Under the pieces are notes generated by a model that saw only the letters and a list, made by a program, of their open reading frames with translations, made no database searches and had not been told where the DNA came from. Below, in pieces: positions 8,407 to 15,251 of a stretch of DNA of 33,267 nucleotides (the first letter of the stretch is position 1; each line of letters begins with the position of its first letter). Source of the DNA: Gammaproteobacteria bacterium (GTDB taxonomy: Bacteria > Pseudomonadota > Gammaproteobacteria > Natronospirales > JAJUFS01); assembly GCA_033720895.1 (NCBI GenBank), contig JAWWBS010000016.1, positions 1 through 33,267 on the forward strand, given 5' to 3'. Made by a program: the position numbers and the translations under genes.

Positions 8407-9237
8407 TCATTGGTCGATGCTGCCGTGGTAGACGGTGACGGCAGGGCCGGTCATGTAGACCGGTGTGCCTTCACCGGCCCAGCTTATCACGAGGTGGCCG
8501 CCGGGCAGGTCGACATGCACTTGCTGGTCGAGTTCGTGCGCGAGGATTCCCCAGACAACCGCCGCGCAGGCGCCGCTGCCGCAGGCAGCGGTTTCGCCGA
8601 CCCCGCGCTCGAACACCCGCAACAGGATGTGGTTGCTGGCACGGCGTTCCATGAAGCCGATGTTCGCTCGCTGCGGGAAGATCGAATGGCTTTCCAGCAT
8701 CTCGCCGATGTCCTCCACCGGCGTGGCAGCGACATCGCTCACTTCCAGCACGGCATGAGGGTTGCCCATGGAGACAGCGCCGAATTCGATCTCCTGCCCT
8801 TCCAGCGACAGGTGATAGGTAAGGCTGCGGTCGCTGGCAGCCAGCGGAACATCGACCGGGTCCAGCTTCGGCACACCCATGTTGACGCGCACCATGCTGT
8901 CCTCCAGCAGCTCGACTTCCATGTCGCCAGCCAGCGACTCCAGCACCAGCGAGCTGCGATCGACCAGGCCCTTGTCATGCAGGAAGCGCGCCACGCAGCG
9001 CACACCATTGCCGCACTGCTCCACTTCGGAGCCGTTGGCATTGAAGATGCGGTAGCGGAAATCGGCGCGCGCGGAATCGGCAGGTTCCACCAGCAGCAAC
9101 TGGTCGAAGCCGACCCCGGTGTGGCGATCTGCCAGCGCCTGGATGCGAGCCGTTTCCGGCTCGAATTGCTCGGCATTGCCATCGATCACCACGAAATCGT
9201 TGCCGGCACCGTGCATCTTGGTGAAATGAAGTGTCAT
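8407..9237 (-). CDS. dapF: diaminopimelate epimerase
   Basis: This 276-residue cytoplasmic enzyme converts LL- to meso-diaminopimelate for lysine and peptidoglycan. The N-terminus MTLHFTKMHGAGNDFVVIDG is the standard signature. The two catalytic cysteines are Cys75 (EQCGNGVRC) and Cys219 (TAACGSGACAA), in the two pseudo-symmetric halves. Length is typical (about 275). The ATG overlaps the stop of the upstream one-TM protein gene by four bases (ATGA), indicating coupled translation. No lysA or lppL-type gene lies upstream, unlike many gammaproteobacteria. Confidence 0.97.
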   Translation of the reverse strand: MTLHFTKMHGAGNDFVVIDGNAEQFEPETARIQALADRHTGVGFDQLLLVEPADSARADFRYRIFNANGSEVEQCGNGVRCVARFLHDKGLVDRSSLVLESLAGDMEVELLEDSMVRVNMGVPKLDPVDVPLAASDRSLTYHLSLEGQEIEFGAVSMGNPHAVLEVSDVAATPVEDIGEMLESHSIFPQRANIGFMERRASNHILLRVFERGVGETAACGSGACAAVVWGILAHELDQQVHVDLPGGHLVISWAGEGTPVYMTGPAVTVYHGSIDQ

Positions 9238-9848
9238 CGGTCGGGCTCCGCCGGAATGTTGCGCTCCATGAAGACCTCATGCATGGCGACTGCCTCGCGC
9301 ATCAGCACGATCTGTTTCAACATCAGTTCGCGGGAGATGCTGTGCGCCATTTCGACGCTGGCAGCGTCGTGGAAACTTTCACCGAAGGTATGGTGGTTCA
9401 TTTCCTTTTCGAGCTCCCGCAGCTGGCCGATGCGATGGTAAAGCAGTGCCGCCTCGTCGACGTAACTGGCCGAAATGCGATTCGCCCAGCGATCGTTCAG
9501 GAGGCGCTGCCAGACCGAGTCGTTGAGGTCCGGGAAATCGAAGCCGCCGAAATCCCGGAAATGCTCCCGGAACGGCGAGTCTGCCGTTACCCTCAGGCCG
9601 GCCAGTGCTTCGAAGCGTCGGCTGACGATCTGCAGGCTCTCGAGAAGCTCTTCGTGATTCTGTCGAACTTCCTCGTTGAGACGCGCGATGGCGATGTCGT
9701 TGCTTTCCGCGATTTCGCGTTCTTCCCGCCATTCATCCACGGCCAGTGCAATCATCACGCCGATCACGATCGCGATGAACTCGAGCAGCAGCTCGAAGCC
9801 CTGGTCGCGGGAGATATGCGGAAGTTTCTTGCGGAAGCGTCGCAGCAT
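9234..9848 (-). CDS. uncharacterised protein with one TM segment
   Basis: I do not recognise this 204-residue protein with certainty. A basic N-terminus (MLRRFRKKLPHISRDQ) precedes one hydrophobic segment at about 18-38 (ELLLEFIAIVIGVMIALAVD), then an acidic, Arg/Glu-rich soluble part that is probably helical or coiled-coil. The pattern of a TM segment ending in DEWREERE resembles small membrane proteins of the DUF6090 type, a loose resemblance only. It overlaps dapF by four bases and lies 21 bases after the CoA-binding gene. No good ribosome-binding site is seen. Confidence 0.75.
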   Translation of the reverse strand: MLRRFRKKLPHISRDQGFELLLEFIAIVIGVMIALAVDEWREEREIAESNDIAIARLNEEVRQNHEELLESLQIVSRRFEALAGLRVTADSPFREHFRDFGGFDFPDLNDSVWQRLLNDRWANRISASYVDEAALLYHRIGQLRELEKEMNHHTFGESFHDAASVEMAHSISRELMLKQIVLMREAVAMHEVFMERNIPAEPDR

Positions 9849-9869
9849 CAGCGTGTGTTCAGCAAGGGC

Positions 9870-10298
9870 TCACGGAGTGGCGCCACCTTTCAACGCGACC
9901 CATTCCTTGAACATGCACTTGTCCATCACCACCGTGATGCCGTGCTCCTGGGCGCGCAGCGCCGACTCCTCGTCGACCACACCTTCCTGCAGCCACAGCA
10001 CCTTGGCGCCGATTTCGATGCAGTCATCGACAATGCCGGGAATGGCAGTGGGATTGCGGAAGACATCGACAATGTCCGGCACTTCCGGCAGCGACTGAAG
10101 GTCCGGAAACGCGACTTCGCCGAGAATCTTGTCGACACCCGGACGGACCGGAATGATGTGGTAGCCGAACTGTTGCAAGGCCTTGGCCACGCCATGGCTG
10201 TCTCGCTCCGGCTTGGAGCTCAATCCGACCACGGCAATGTTGGTTGCGTCGGAGAGAATCGTCCTGATGGTTTCCGAGTCTGGATTGGCAAAGGCCAC
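9870..10298 (-). CDS. CoA-binding domain protein (COG1832/YccU-like)
   Basis: This 142-residue single-domain Rossmann protein carries the CoA-binding signature: [20 protein letters not shown] (about 20-39), then YHIIPVRP, and a C-terminal [13 protein letters not shown] stretch like the succinyl-CoA synthetase alpha N-domain. The family binds CoA or a related nucleotide, with unknown physiological role. The start is GTG at 10298, supported by AGGAG six bases upstream. It is the first gene of the minus-strand set leading to dapF and xerC, and is divergent from ubiD. Confidence 0.88.
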   Translation of the reverse strand: MAFANPDSETIRTILSDATNIAVVGLSSKPERDSHGVAKALQQFGYHIIPVRPGVDKILGEVAFPDLQSLPEVPDIVDVFRNPTAIPGIVDDCIEIGAKVLWLQEGVVDEESALRAQEHGITVVMDKCMFKEWVALKGGATP

Positions 10299-10312
10299 GA
10301 TGTGCTCCTGGT

Positions 10313-10341
10313 TTGGTGTTATTCCTTCAGGCCATTATAGT
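10313..10341 (+). promoter_or_regulatory. candidate sigma-70 promoter for ubiD
   Basis: TTGGTG (10313-10318) and TATAGT (10336-10341) are separated by 17 bases. The -10 matches five of six consensus positions and the -35 keeps TTG. The start point would fall near 10348, giving a leader of about 37 bases to the ubiD ATG. Confidence 0.5.
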
Positions 10342-10384
10342 GACGAACGTCGCCACTGACAGTCCCCGGAAGAGCAATCTGCCC

Positions 10385-11866
10385 ATGAAATACCGTGATT
10401 TGCGCGAATTCATCGAGCTGCTGGAGTCGCGCGGCGAGTTGCGTCGCATCAATACTCCGGTAGCGACCGAGCTGGAGATGACGGAAATCTGCGACCGGTT
10501 GTTGAAGGCGGGCGGTCCTGCCGTGCTGTTTGAAAAGCCGACCGTCGCTGGCGAGGTCAGCGACATTCCCGTGCTGGGAAACCTGTTCGGCACGCCGGAA
10601 CGCGTGGCGCTCGGCATGGGCGCGGACAGTGTCGCCGCCCTGCGGGACATCGGCGAATTGCTGGCCTTCCTCAAGGAGCCCGAGCCGCCCAAGGGCTTCC
10701 GCGACGCGATCGAATTGCTGCCGCGTTACAAGAAAGTCATGGATATGGCGCCGAAGCGGGTGAAGAAACCGGCCTGCCAGGCCGTGGTGCTCGAAGGTGA
10801 TGATGTCGACCTCGGCAGGCTGCCCGTGCAGACCTGCTGGCCGGGAGATGCCGGACCCTTGATAACCTGGGGCCTGGTCGTGACGAAGGGTCCGCACAAG
10901 GAGCGCCAGAACCTGGGTATCTATCGCCAGCAGGTCATCGGCAAGAACCGCCTGATCATGCGCTGGCTGTCGCACCGCGGGGGTGCGCTGGATTTCCGTG
11001 AATGGCAACAGGCCCATCCCGGCAAGCCTTTCCCGATCTCCGTGGCGCTCGGTGCCGATCCGGCCACGATTCTCGGCGCGGTCACGCCGGTGCCGGACGC
11101 CCTCAGCGAATATGCTTTCGCCGGCCTGCTGCGCGGCTCGAAAACCGAACTGGCCAAGTGCATCGGCAACGACCTGGAGATTCCCGCCTCGGCCGAGATC
11201 GTGCTGGAAGGCGTGATTCATCCGGATGACATGGCGCCCGAAGGGCCCTTTGGCGACCACACCGGTTACTACAACGAAGTTGACGATTTCCCGGTATTCA
11301 CGGTCGAGAGAATGACGTTCCGGGAAAAGCCGATCTACCACTCTACATATACGGGCAAGCCGCCGGACGAGCCCGCCATCCTCGGCGTCGCGCTGAACGA
11401 AGTGTTCGTGCCGATCCTGCGCAAGCAGTTTCCGGAGATCACCGATTTCTACCTGCCGCCGGAAGGCTGCTCCTATCGTCTCGCTTGCGTGTCGATGAAA
11501 AAGCAGTACCCGGGCCATGCCAAGCGCGTGATGCTCGGCATCTGGTCCTTCCTAAGGCAGTTCATGTACACCAAATTCGTGATCGTCACGGATGATGACG
11601 TGAACATCCGCGACTGGAAGGAAGTGATCTGGGCGCTGACCACTCGCATGGACCCGGCGCGCGACACCACCACCATCGAGAATACCCCGATCGATTACCT
11701 CGACTTCGCCTCGCCGGTATCAGGCCTTGGCTCCAAAATGGGCTTCGATGCGACCAACAAGTGGCCGGGCGAAACGGATCGCGAGTGGGGCAAACCCATC
11801 GAGATGGACGAGACGATCAAGCAACGTGTCGACGAGCTCTGGAACGAGCTTGGGCTGGAAGACTGA
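10385..11866 (+). CDS. ubiD: UbiD, 4-hydroxy-3-polyprenylbenzoate decarboxylase
   Basis: This 493-residue decarboxylase of ubiquinone synthesis uses prenylated FMN made by UbiX. The start [20 protein letters not shown] is the family N-terminus, so I use the ATG at 10385; the reading frame extends upstream through the promoter region without support. Recognisable segments are [11 protein letters not shown] (158-168), MRWLSHRGG (192-200), and the glutamate-rich active-site region [10 protein letters not shown]...[12 protein letters not shown] (271-296). Length matches E. coli UbiD (497). No ubiX is in the window. Two small membrane protein genes follow closely on the same strand. Confidence 0.96.
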   Translation: MKYRDLREFIELLESRGELRRINTPVATELEMTEICDRLLKAGGPAVLFEKPTVAGEVSDIPVLGNLFGTPERVALGMGADSVAALRDIGELLAFLKEPEPPKGFRDAIELLPRYKKVMDMAPKRVKKPACQAVVLEGDDVDLGRLPVQTCWPGDAGPLITWGLVVTKGPHKERQNLGIYRQQVIGKNRLIMRWLSHRGGALDFREWQQAHPGKPFPISVALGADPATILGAVTPVPDALSEYAFAGLLRGSKTELAKCIGNDLEIPASAEIVLEGVIHPDDMAPEGPFGDHTGYYNEVDDFPVFTVERMTFREKPIYHSTYTGKPPDEPAILGVALNEVFVPILRKQFPEITDFYLPPEGCSYRLACVSMKKQYPGHAKRVMLGIWSFLRQFMYTKFVIVTDDDVNIRDWKEVIWALTTRMDPARDTTTIENTPIDYLDFASPVSGLGSKMGFDATNKWPGETDREWGKPIEMDETIKQRVDELWNELGLED

Positions 11867-11873
11867 GAAGTTC

Positions 11874-12350
11874 ATGAGTAACCTCGTTTTTGAAAGGTCG
11901 GCGGCCGAAGCCGAGCAAGCGCTTTCAGCGCTCATGCAACGCTTGTCGCATGACAGGAACAGCGGCCTGGCGGGTGAAGTAAAGGACGGCTGGCTGGATA
12001 TTCGCCGCCGTGGTTGGCAGTGGCATCCGTTTTCATTGCGGGGCCAGATCAAGCCCGAGGGCGATCGCCGCTCCAGCCTGGAGCTGCTGTATACGCCGCA
12101 CCCTGCCATCGCGATCATTGGCGTCCTGCTGGTCCTGCTGATCGGTGTTTCTTTTTCGGTGGCGTATCTGGTTGTCGGCGAGCTGTTTACATTCAGTTCT
12201 TCGGTGCAACAGGGGCGTTTCTTGGGAGCTGTCTTCGTGTTGCCCCTGGCAGCCATTGGTGGCTTCATCTGGATGTTGGGAAGAGGATCTCCCGGGCAGT
12301 TGCGCTACGAGGTTGCGCAGATTCTGGAAGCAGGGGTAAAAGAGTCATGA
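11874..12350 (+). CDS. uncharacterised small membrane protein
   Basis: I do not recognise this 158-residue protein. It has a soluble N-terminus of about 70 residues containing WLDIRRRGWQWHPFSLRG, then two hydrophobic segments at about 76-100 (IAIIGVLLVLLIGVSFSVAYLVV) and 113-133, and a short polar C-terminus. The start at 11874, seven bases after the ubiD stop, gives an uncluttered N-terminus. It overlaps the next gene by four bases, so the two are probably made together and may interact. Confidence 0.7.
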   Translation: MSNLVFERSAAEAEQALSALMQRLSHDRNSGLAGEVKDGWLDIRRRGWQWHPFSLRGQIKPEGDRRSSLELLYTPHPAIAIIGVLLVLLIGVSFSVAYLVVGELFTFSSSVQQGRFLGAVFVLPLAAIGGFIWMLGRGSPGQLRYEVAQILEAGVKES

Positions 12351-12829
12351 GCGAGAATGATCAACAGCAAGAGCCAGCATTGGCAAGCAGGTTGAGGGCA
12401 TGGATGGATTCGCACGTACCGCCGGCCATCCAGGGATTCCAGGGCATTCAGCTGATCATCGCTTATCACCTTATCGTCGCTGCCATCATGCTGGTGTTTC
12501 TCTTCCTGGCCGACAATGTCGGCGAGCGCCTGACCATGATGATTGCGACCTTGCTCTATGGCTGGATCGCCTACGCGCTTTTCTCGGTGCGCAAGAATGG
12601 TTGGCATCTCGCTCGCATTGTTTCGTTCATTACCGTCATCCTGAACGCCGTTGCCGTCGCATGTGCGCCAGAGGCGATTGCGGATGGCGATGGGAGTCTC
12701 GCGCTGGTGGCGCTGGACATCCTGGTATTGCTGGTCAATATCCAGATCCTGGCCTACTTGCGACGACCGTTGTTGCGCGAGATCTATGGTGTGCCGGAGT
12801 TCGACGCTGACGCGGATGGCCCGGGCTGA
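12347..12829 (+). CDS. uncharacterised multi-TM small membrane protein
   Basis: I do not recognise this 160-residue protein. After a polar start (MSENDQQQEPALASRLRAW) it has about four hydrophobic segments: about 36-57, 62-79, 85-105 and 113-132. The C-terminus is acidic (GVPEFDADADGPG). It starts inside the stop of the preceding gene (ATGA). Several families of small four-TM proteins share this layout, so topology alone gives no function. Confidence 0.7.
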   Translation: MSENDQQQEPALASRLRAWMDSHVPPAIQGFQGIQLIIAYHLIVAAIMLVFLFLADNVGERLTMMIATLLYGWIAYALFSVRKNGWHLARIVSFITVILNAVAVACAPEAIADGDGSLALVALDILVLLVNIQILAYLRRPLLREIYGVPEFDADADGPG

Positions 12830-12898
12830 GATGCGCCGAGCGGGATGTGACGTGACCGACACATCGATCGCACGACAATCTGTCATACTGCCTCCTGC

Positions 12899-12914
12899 CT
12901 GTTGTCAGCAACAG
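12899..12914. repeat. perfect short inverted repeat before the barrel gene
   Basis: CTGTTG TCAG CAACAG is a perfect six-base inverted repeat with a four-base spacer, 28 bases before the ATG at 12943. It could be an operator or a small hairpin in the leader. Nothing else in the 113-base gap (12830-12942) is clearly functional except the ribosome-binding site GGGGAAGG. Confidence 0.3.
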
Positions 12915-12942
12915 CGAATCAACATCGACCCCGGGGAAGGCA

Positions 12943-13671
12943 ATGAGGAATTACCTGTCACTAGCGTTCTTGCTGCTTGCCGGCCAGGCGCAGGCCATGC
13001 CGACCAACGCCGCGATTGCCGTCATGTTCGGCGAAACCGAAACCGTGTCGGCCTCGGCCATGCCGGAGACCGAGAACCATGACCGTCGCCTGGATTTCCG
13101 CTACCGTACCCGCGATACCTATTACACGCTGATCGGCCTTTTCGATCGCGAAGAATCGCTCAGCCGCGGCACGACTTTCGATGCAGCCAGCGTCGCGACG
13201 TATACCGGTCCGGCCTACACTTTCGATTACATCGACGAATCCGCCATCCAGCAACGCGGTTACGAACTGATTTTCATGCAGTACTGGCCGACGTCCAGTG
13301 GCCTGGAGGTGCATGCCGGGTTCGGCGCTGCCCGGCTGGCGAACACGATTGATTACACTGCGGTGTTGTTCGACGAGACGGACACGAGCCTGACCACGAC
13401 CAGCCTGCGCCAGGAAGAACTGAAAGAGACGTCCGGTATTGCAGCGCTGGCATTCCGCGGCCGCTGGAATTACATCGGCATGCACGTCGAAGCGCGTTAT
13501 TACCACAAGGTCCCGGTTGCCGATCCCTTCGCTGCCGAGCTCGATACGGACCAGACATGGCTGTCCGCCGGCCTGGATTTCTGGTTCGGCGAGAGCCTTG
13601 CCCTGGGATTGCGCTACATGGACGACGAGGTGTTCGAATCGCTGGGCGCCACGCTGACCTGGTCTTACTGA
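12943..13671 (+). CDS. predicted outer-membrane beta-barrel protein
   Basis: This 242-residue protein has a signal peptide (MRNYLSLAFLLLAGQAQA, cleaved about after residue 18). The mature part has alternating strand patterns with many Tyr, Phe and Trp, repeated sets such as YELIFMQYW and WLSAGLDFWF, and the C-terminal aromatic end TLTWSY typical of outer-membrane barrels recognised by BamA. About eight strands seem plausible. No specific family is recognised. A GGGGAAGG ribosome-binding site precedes the ATG. It is followed after 87 bases by the ParA-like gene, which has its own candidate -10. Confidence 0.72.
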   Translation: MRNYLSLAFLLLAGQAQAMPTNAAIAVMFGETETVSASAMPETENHDRRLDFRYRTRDTYYTLIGLFDREESLSRGTTFDAASVATYTGPAYTFDYIDESAIQQRGYELIFMQYWPTSSGLEVHAGFGAARLANTIDYTAVLFDETDTSLTTTSLRQEELKETSGIAALAFRGRWNYIGMHVEARYYHKVPVADPFAAELDTDQTWLSAGLDFWFGESLALGLRYMDDEVFESLGATLTWSY

Positions 13672-13709
13672 TAGACCGGTCCTGCGCCTGCAAAGCATCG
13701 TCCAGCGAC

Positions 13710-13715
13710 TATACT
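13710..13715 (+). promoter_or_regulatory. candidate -10 box for the ParA-like gene
   Basis: TATACT lies 44 bases before the ATG at 13759. A matching -35 is poor (CTGCAA at about 17 bases spacing), so only the -10 is proposed. An AGAGGAGG ribosome-binding site follows just before the start codon. Confidence 0.35.
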
Positions 13716-13758
13716 GGAAGCCAATTCCCGTTCGGTTGTCTGAGAAGAGGAGGCAAGC

Positions 13759-14403
13759 ATGCGTCGCTACCTGGTCATGAACGCCAAAGGCGGTTGCGGA
13801 AAATCCACCCTGGCCACCAATATCGCGGCGTACTTCGCCTCGCAGTGGGAGAACGTCAATGTCACCCTGGCGGATTTCGATCCGCAGCAGTCTTCCATGG
13901 ACTGGCTGGATGCGCGCCCCGAGGATCGGCCGCAGATTACCGGTATCAACGCCTATAAAGACGGCCTCCGGTCGCTGGCACCGAACACCGACTACCTGGT
14001 CATGGATGCGCCGGCTTCGACGCATGGCAAGGACCTGACCGCGCTGGTCAAGCATGCCGAGACCATCATCCTGCCGGTGCTGCCGTCCACCATCGACATG
14101 AAGGCCATCGGGCGTTTCATCGAGGAAGTGCGCGATGTCGGTCGCGTCGAACGCAAGGAAGTGAAACTCGGCGTCATTGCCAACCGGGTGCGCGAGAATT
14201 ACACCATTTTCGAAGAACTGGATGACTTCCTGACCCGCATGCGGGTGCCTTACCTTGGCCACCTGCGCGATGCCCAGAACTACGTTCGAGCCTATACCCG
14301 GGGCCTGGGCGTCTGGGAGCTGCCGCCCTACCTGGCGACCCCGGATTGGGAGCAGTGGGAGCCGATCGTGAAGTGGTTGGAGTCGAAAAAGTCGCAACCT
14401 TGA
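13759..14403 (+). CDS. orphan ParA/MinD-type ATPase
   Basis: This 214-residue P-loop ATPase has the deviant Walker A KGGCGKST (10-17) with the signature lysine, Walker A' in LADFDPQQSS (about 37-46), and Walker B in TDYLVMDAPA (about 77-86). Such proteins position cargo such as plasmids, chromosomes or protein clusters on nucleoid or membrane. The DFDPQQSS motif and short length, without an N-terminal DNA-binding domain, fit small ParA proteins. No parB-like gene is adjacent, and the gene is closed by its own terminator, so the partner is unknown. A very good AGAGGAGG ribosome-binding site supports the start. Confidence 0.85.
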   Translation: MRRYLVMNAKGGCGKSTLATNIAAYFASQWENVNVTLADFDPQQSSMDWLDARPEDRPQITGINAYKDGLRSLAPNTDYLVMDAPASTHGKDLTALVKHAETIILPVLPSTIDMKAIGRFIEEVRDVGRVERKEVKLGVIANRVRENYTIFEELDDFLTRMRVPYLGHLRDAQNYVRAYTRGLGVWELPPYLATPDWEQWEPIVKWLESKKSQP

Positions 14404-14443
14404 GTGCCGGCATGGCGCTCGGATCGATGCAACATCCAATGGA

Positions 14444-14467
14444 AGAGCCCCGCTTCGTCGGGGCTCT
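14444..14467 (+). terminator. hairpin terminator after the ParA-like gene
   Basis: AGAGCCCCG / CGGGGCTCT form a perfect nine-base stem (14444-14452 with 14459-14467) around loop CTTCGT, starting 40 bases after the stop. The following T content is modest (CGTCGGTTTGGTT), so termination may be partial. Confidence 0.65.
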
Positions 14468-14546
14468 CGTCGGTTTGGTTGCCGCTTGCCGTTACTGGAC
14501 GAAAATTCAGGTTCGGTTTTGTAGGCTTTTGCCTAGCGGCGCGTAA

Positions 14547-14825
14547 GTGATAGCCCTCTCCCAATTATGACCAGTTTTTTTGATAAATGTGGGTATTCGA
14601 TTTCTTCTTCGGCGATTATTTCCCTCCAGGTGGAAATAAAAAACTAACCAAAAGTCTGCAGCATTCCTGTCGGAGGGCTATTATCTAAGTAAGATTTTTG
14701 CACTGCGGGGGAACTAAGGCATCTGGTCAGTGTCTTAAGCAGTAACCGACGCCATTAGGGGGCGTCGTTCATCCACCTCCGAGCTTATGTGACTTGCGCG
14801 GCCCTTCCCCCGGGCCGCTTTTTTT
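14547..14825 (+). ncRNA. candidate structured RNA gene, family not recognised
   Basis: The gap 14404-14973 has no credible gene, but its AT-rich middle holds several base-pairing elements on the plus strand. (1) A 13-pair helix joins 14547-14559 to 14672-14684, nine pairs of it uninterrupted Watson-Crick (ATAGCCCTC with GAGGGCTAT). (2) Inside it, 14616-14623 pairs with 14632-14639 (TTATTTCC / GGAAATAA). (3) A hairpin 14714-14739 has loop TCTGGTCAG, whose CTGGTCA (14723-14729) is complementary to TGACCAG (14568-14574), giving a pseudoknot. (4) A seven-pair hairpin lies at 14747-14767. (5) A strong terminator ends at 14825. It does not match tmRNA, 6S, SRP or RNase P landmarks I know. An alternative is a shorter RNA of about 135 nt starting near 14691 from a TATTAT -10 box at 14679-14684. 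Confidence 0.42.
14798..14825 (+). terminator. strong rho-independent terminator
   Basis: GCGGCCC (14798-14804) pairs perfectly with GGGCCGC (14812-14818) around a seven-base loop, followed at once by seven T residues (14819-14825). It is the best intrinsic terminator in the window. No protein gene ends just upstream, since the ParA-like gene ends 395 bases earlier and has its own hairpin, so it probably ends an RNA transcript. Confidence 0.88.
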
Positions 14826-14973
14826 GTGCCTGCTTCCTGCACGGCCTTGCCAGCAACCCTTGTTTAATTTCCGGTTTATTAGTGGTTTTCCTGACATGAG
14901 GCGCCGCGATCGGGTGCGACACTGGGCAACGATCTGAAATTCGCCCATCAACCACCTGTCATGGAAGGCAAAC

Positions 14974-15177
14974 ATGAAGAATGACAACAAGCTCGAGCCG
15001 GCGATATCGCAGCAAATCCGCTCCCAGTTCATCAGCATCGAGGTCGAGGTCACGGAAACCGGCGAACCACGGCTGGTTCTGCAGGGAGCTTACCTGAAGC
15101 TGGCTGGCTTCCAGGCTGGCGATGTTGTCGATGCCATCGTGCAACCCGGCCTGATTTCGCTGCTGGAAATCGACTGA
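14974..15177 (+). CDS. small SymE-like (AbrB/MazE-fold) protein
   Basis: This 67-residue protein has a good GGAAGG ribosome-binding site and stands alone between a strong terminator and the diguanylate cyclase gene. The C-terminal half, PRLVLQGAYLKLAGFQAGD followed by VVDAIVQPGLISLLEID, resembles the SymE toxin family (pattern L-x-G-x-[WY]-L-x-x-A-G-F-x-x-G-D), which has a swapped-hairpin AbrB-like fold. In E. coli SymE is an SOS-induced protein controlled by the antisense RNA SymR. The N-terminal 25 residues are polar and unassigned. Whether it is a toxin, an antitoxin or a DNA-binding regulator cannot be decided here. Confidence 0.6.
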   Translation: MKNDNKLEPAISQQIRSQFISIEVEVTETGEPRLVLQGAYLKLAGFQAGDVVDAIVQPGLISLLEID

Positions 15178-15216
15178 TCACATCCCGCTCGCCTGCTTGC
15201 TAGGAAAATTTCCCGA

Positions 15217-15243
15217 CCTCCGGTATTTTCAGTACCTCGGAGG
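15217..15243 (+). promoter_or_regulatory. hairpin overlapping the ribosome-binding site of the diguanylate cyclase gene
   Basis: CCTCCGGTA (15217-15225) pairs with TAC (15233-15235) and CGGAGG (15238-15243), with a two-base bulge, giving nine pairs around a TTTTCAG loop. The 3' arm contains the start of the GGAGGGGAAGGG ribosome-binding region for the ATG at 15252, so folding would reduce initiation. A near-palindrome GGAAAATTTCC (15203-15213) lies just upstream. Confidence 0.4.
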
Positions 15244-15251
15244 GGAAGGGA

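Noticed and set aside
10319-11518. Minus-strand open frame of 399 codons opposite ubiD
   Set aside because: Antisense shadow of ubiD with no family features.
12961-14439. Minus-strand open frame of 492 codons across two genes
   Set aside because: Spans the barrel and ParA genes in antisense. Both plus-strand genes have signal peptide or motif support.
14547-14825. c-di-GMP (GEMM) riboswitch, tmRNA, 6S, SRP or RNase P RNA
   Set aside because: I looked for the conserved core sequences of these families and saw none. The terminator also separates the RNA from the diguanylate cyclase by 426 bases, so it cannot be a simple cis riboswitch of that gene.
14769-15053. Minus-strand frame of 94 codons in the intergenic region
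   Set aside because: Covers the terminator and the SymE-like start and has no ribosome-binding site or motif.
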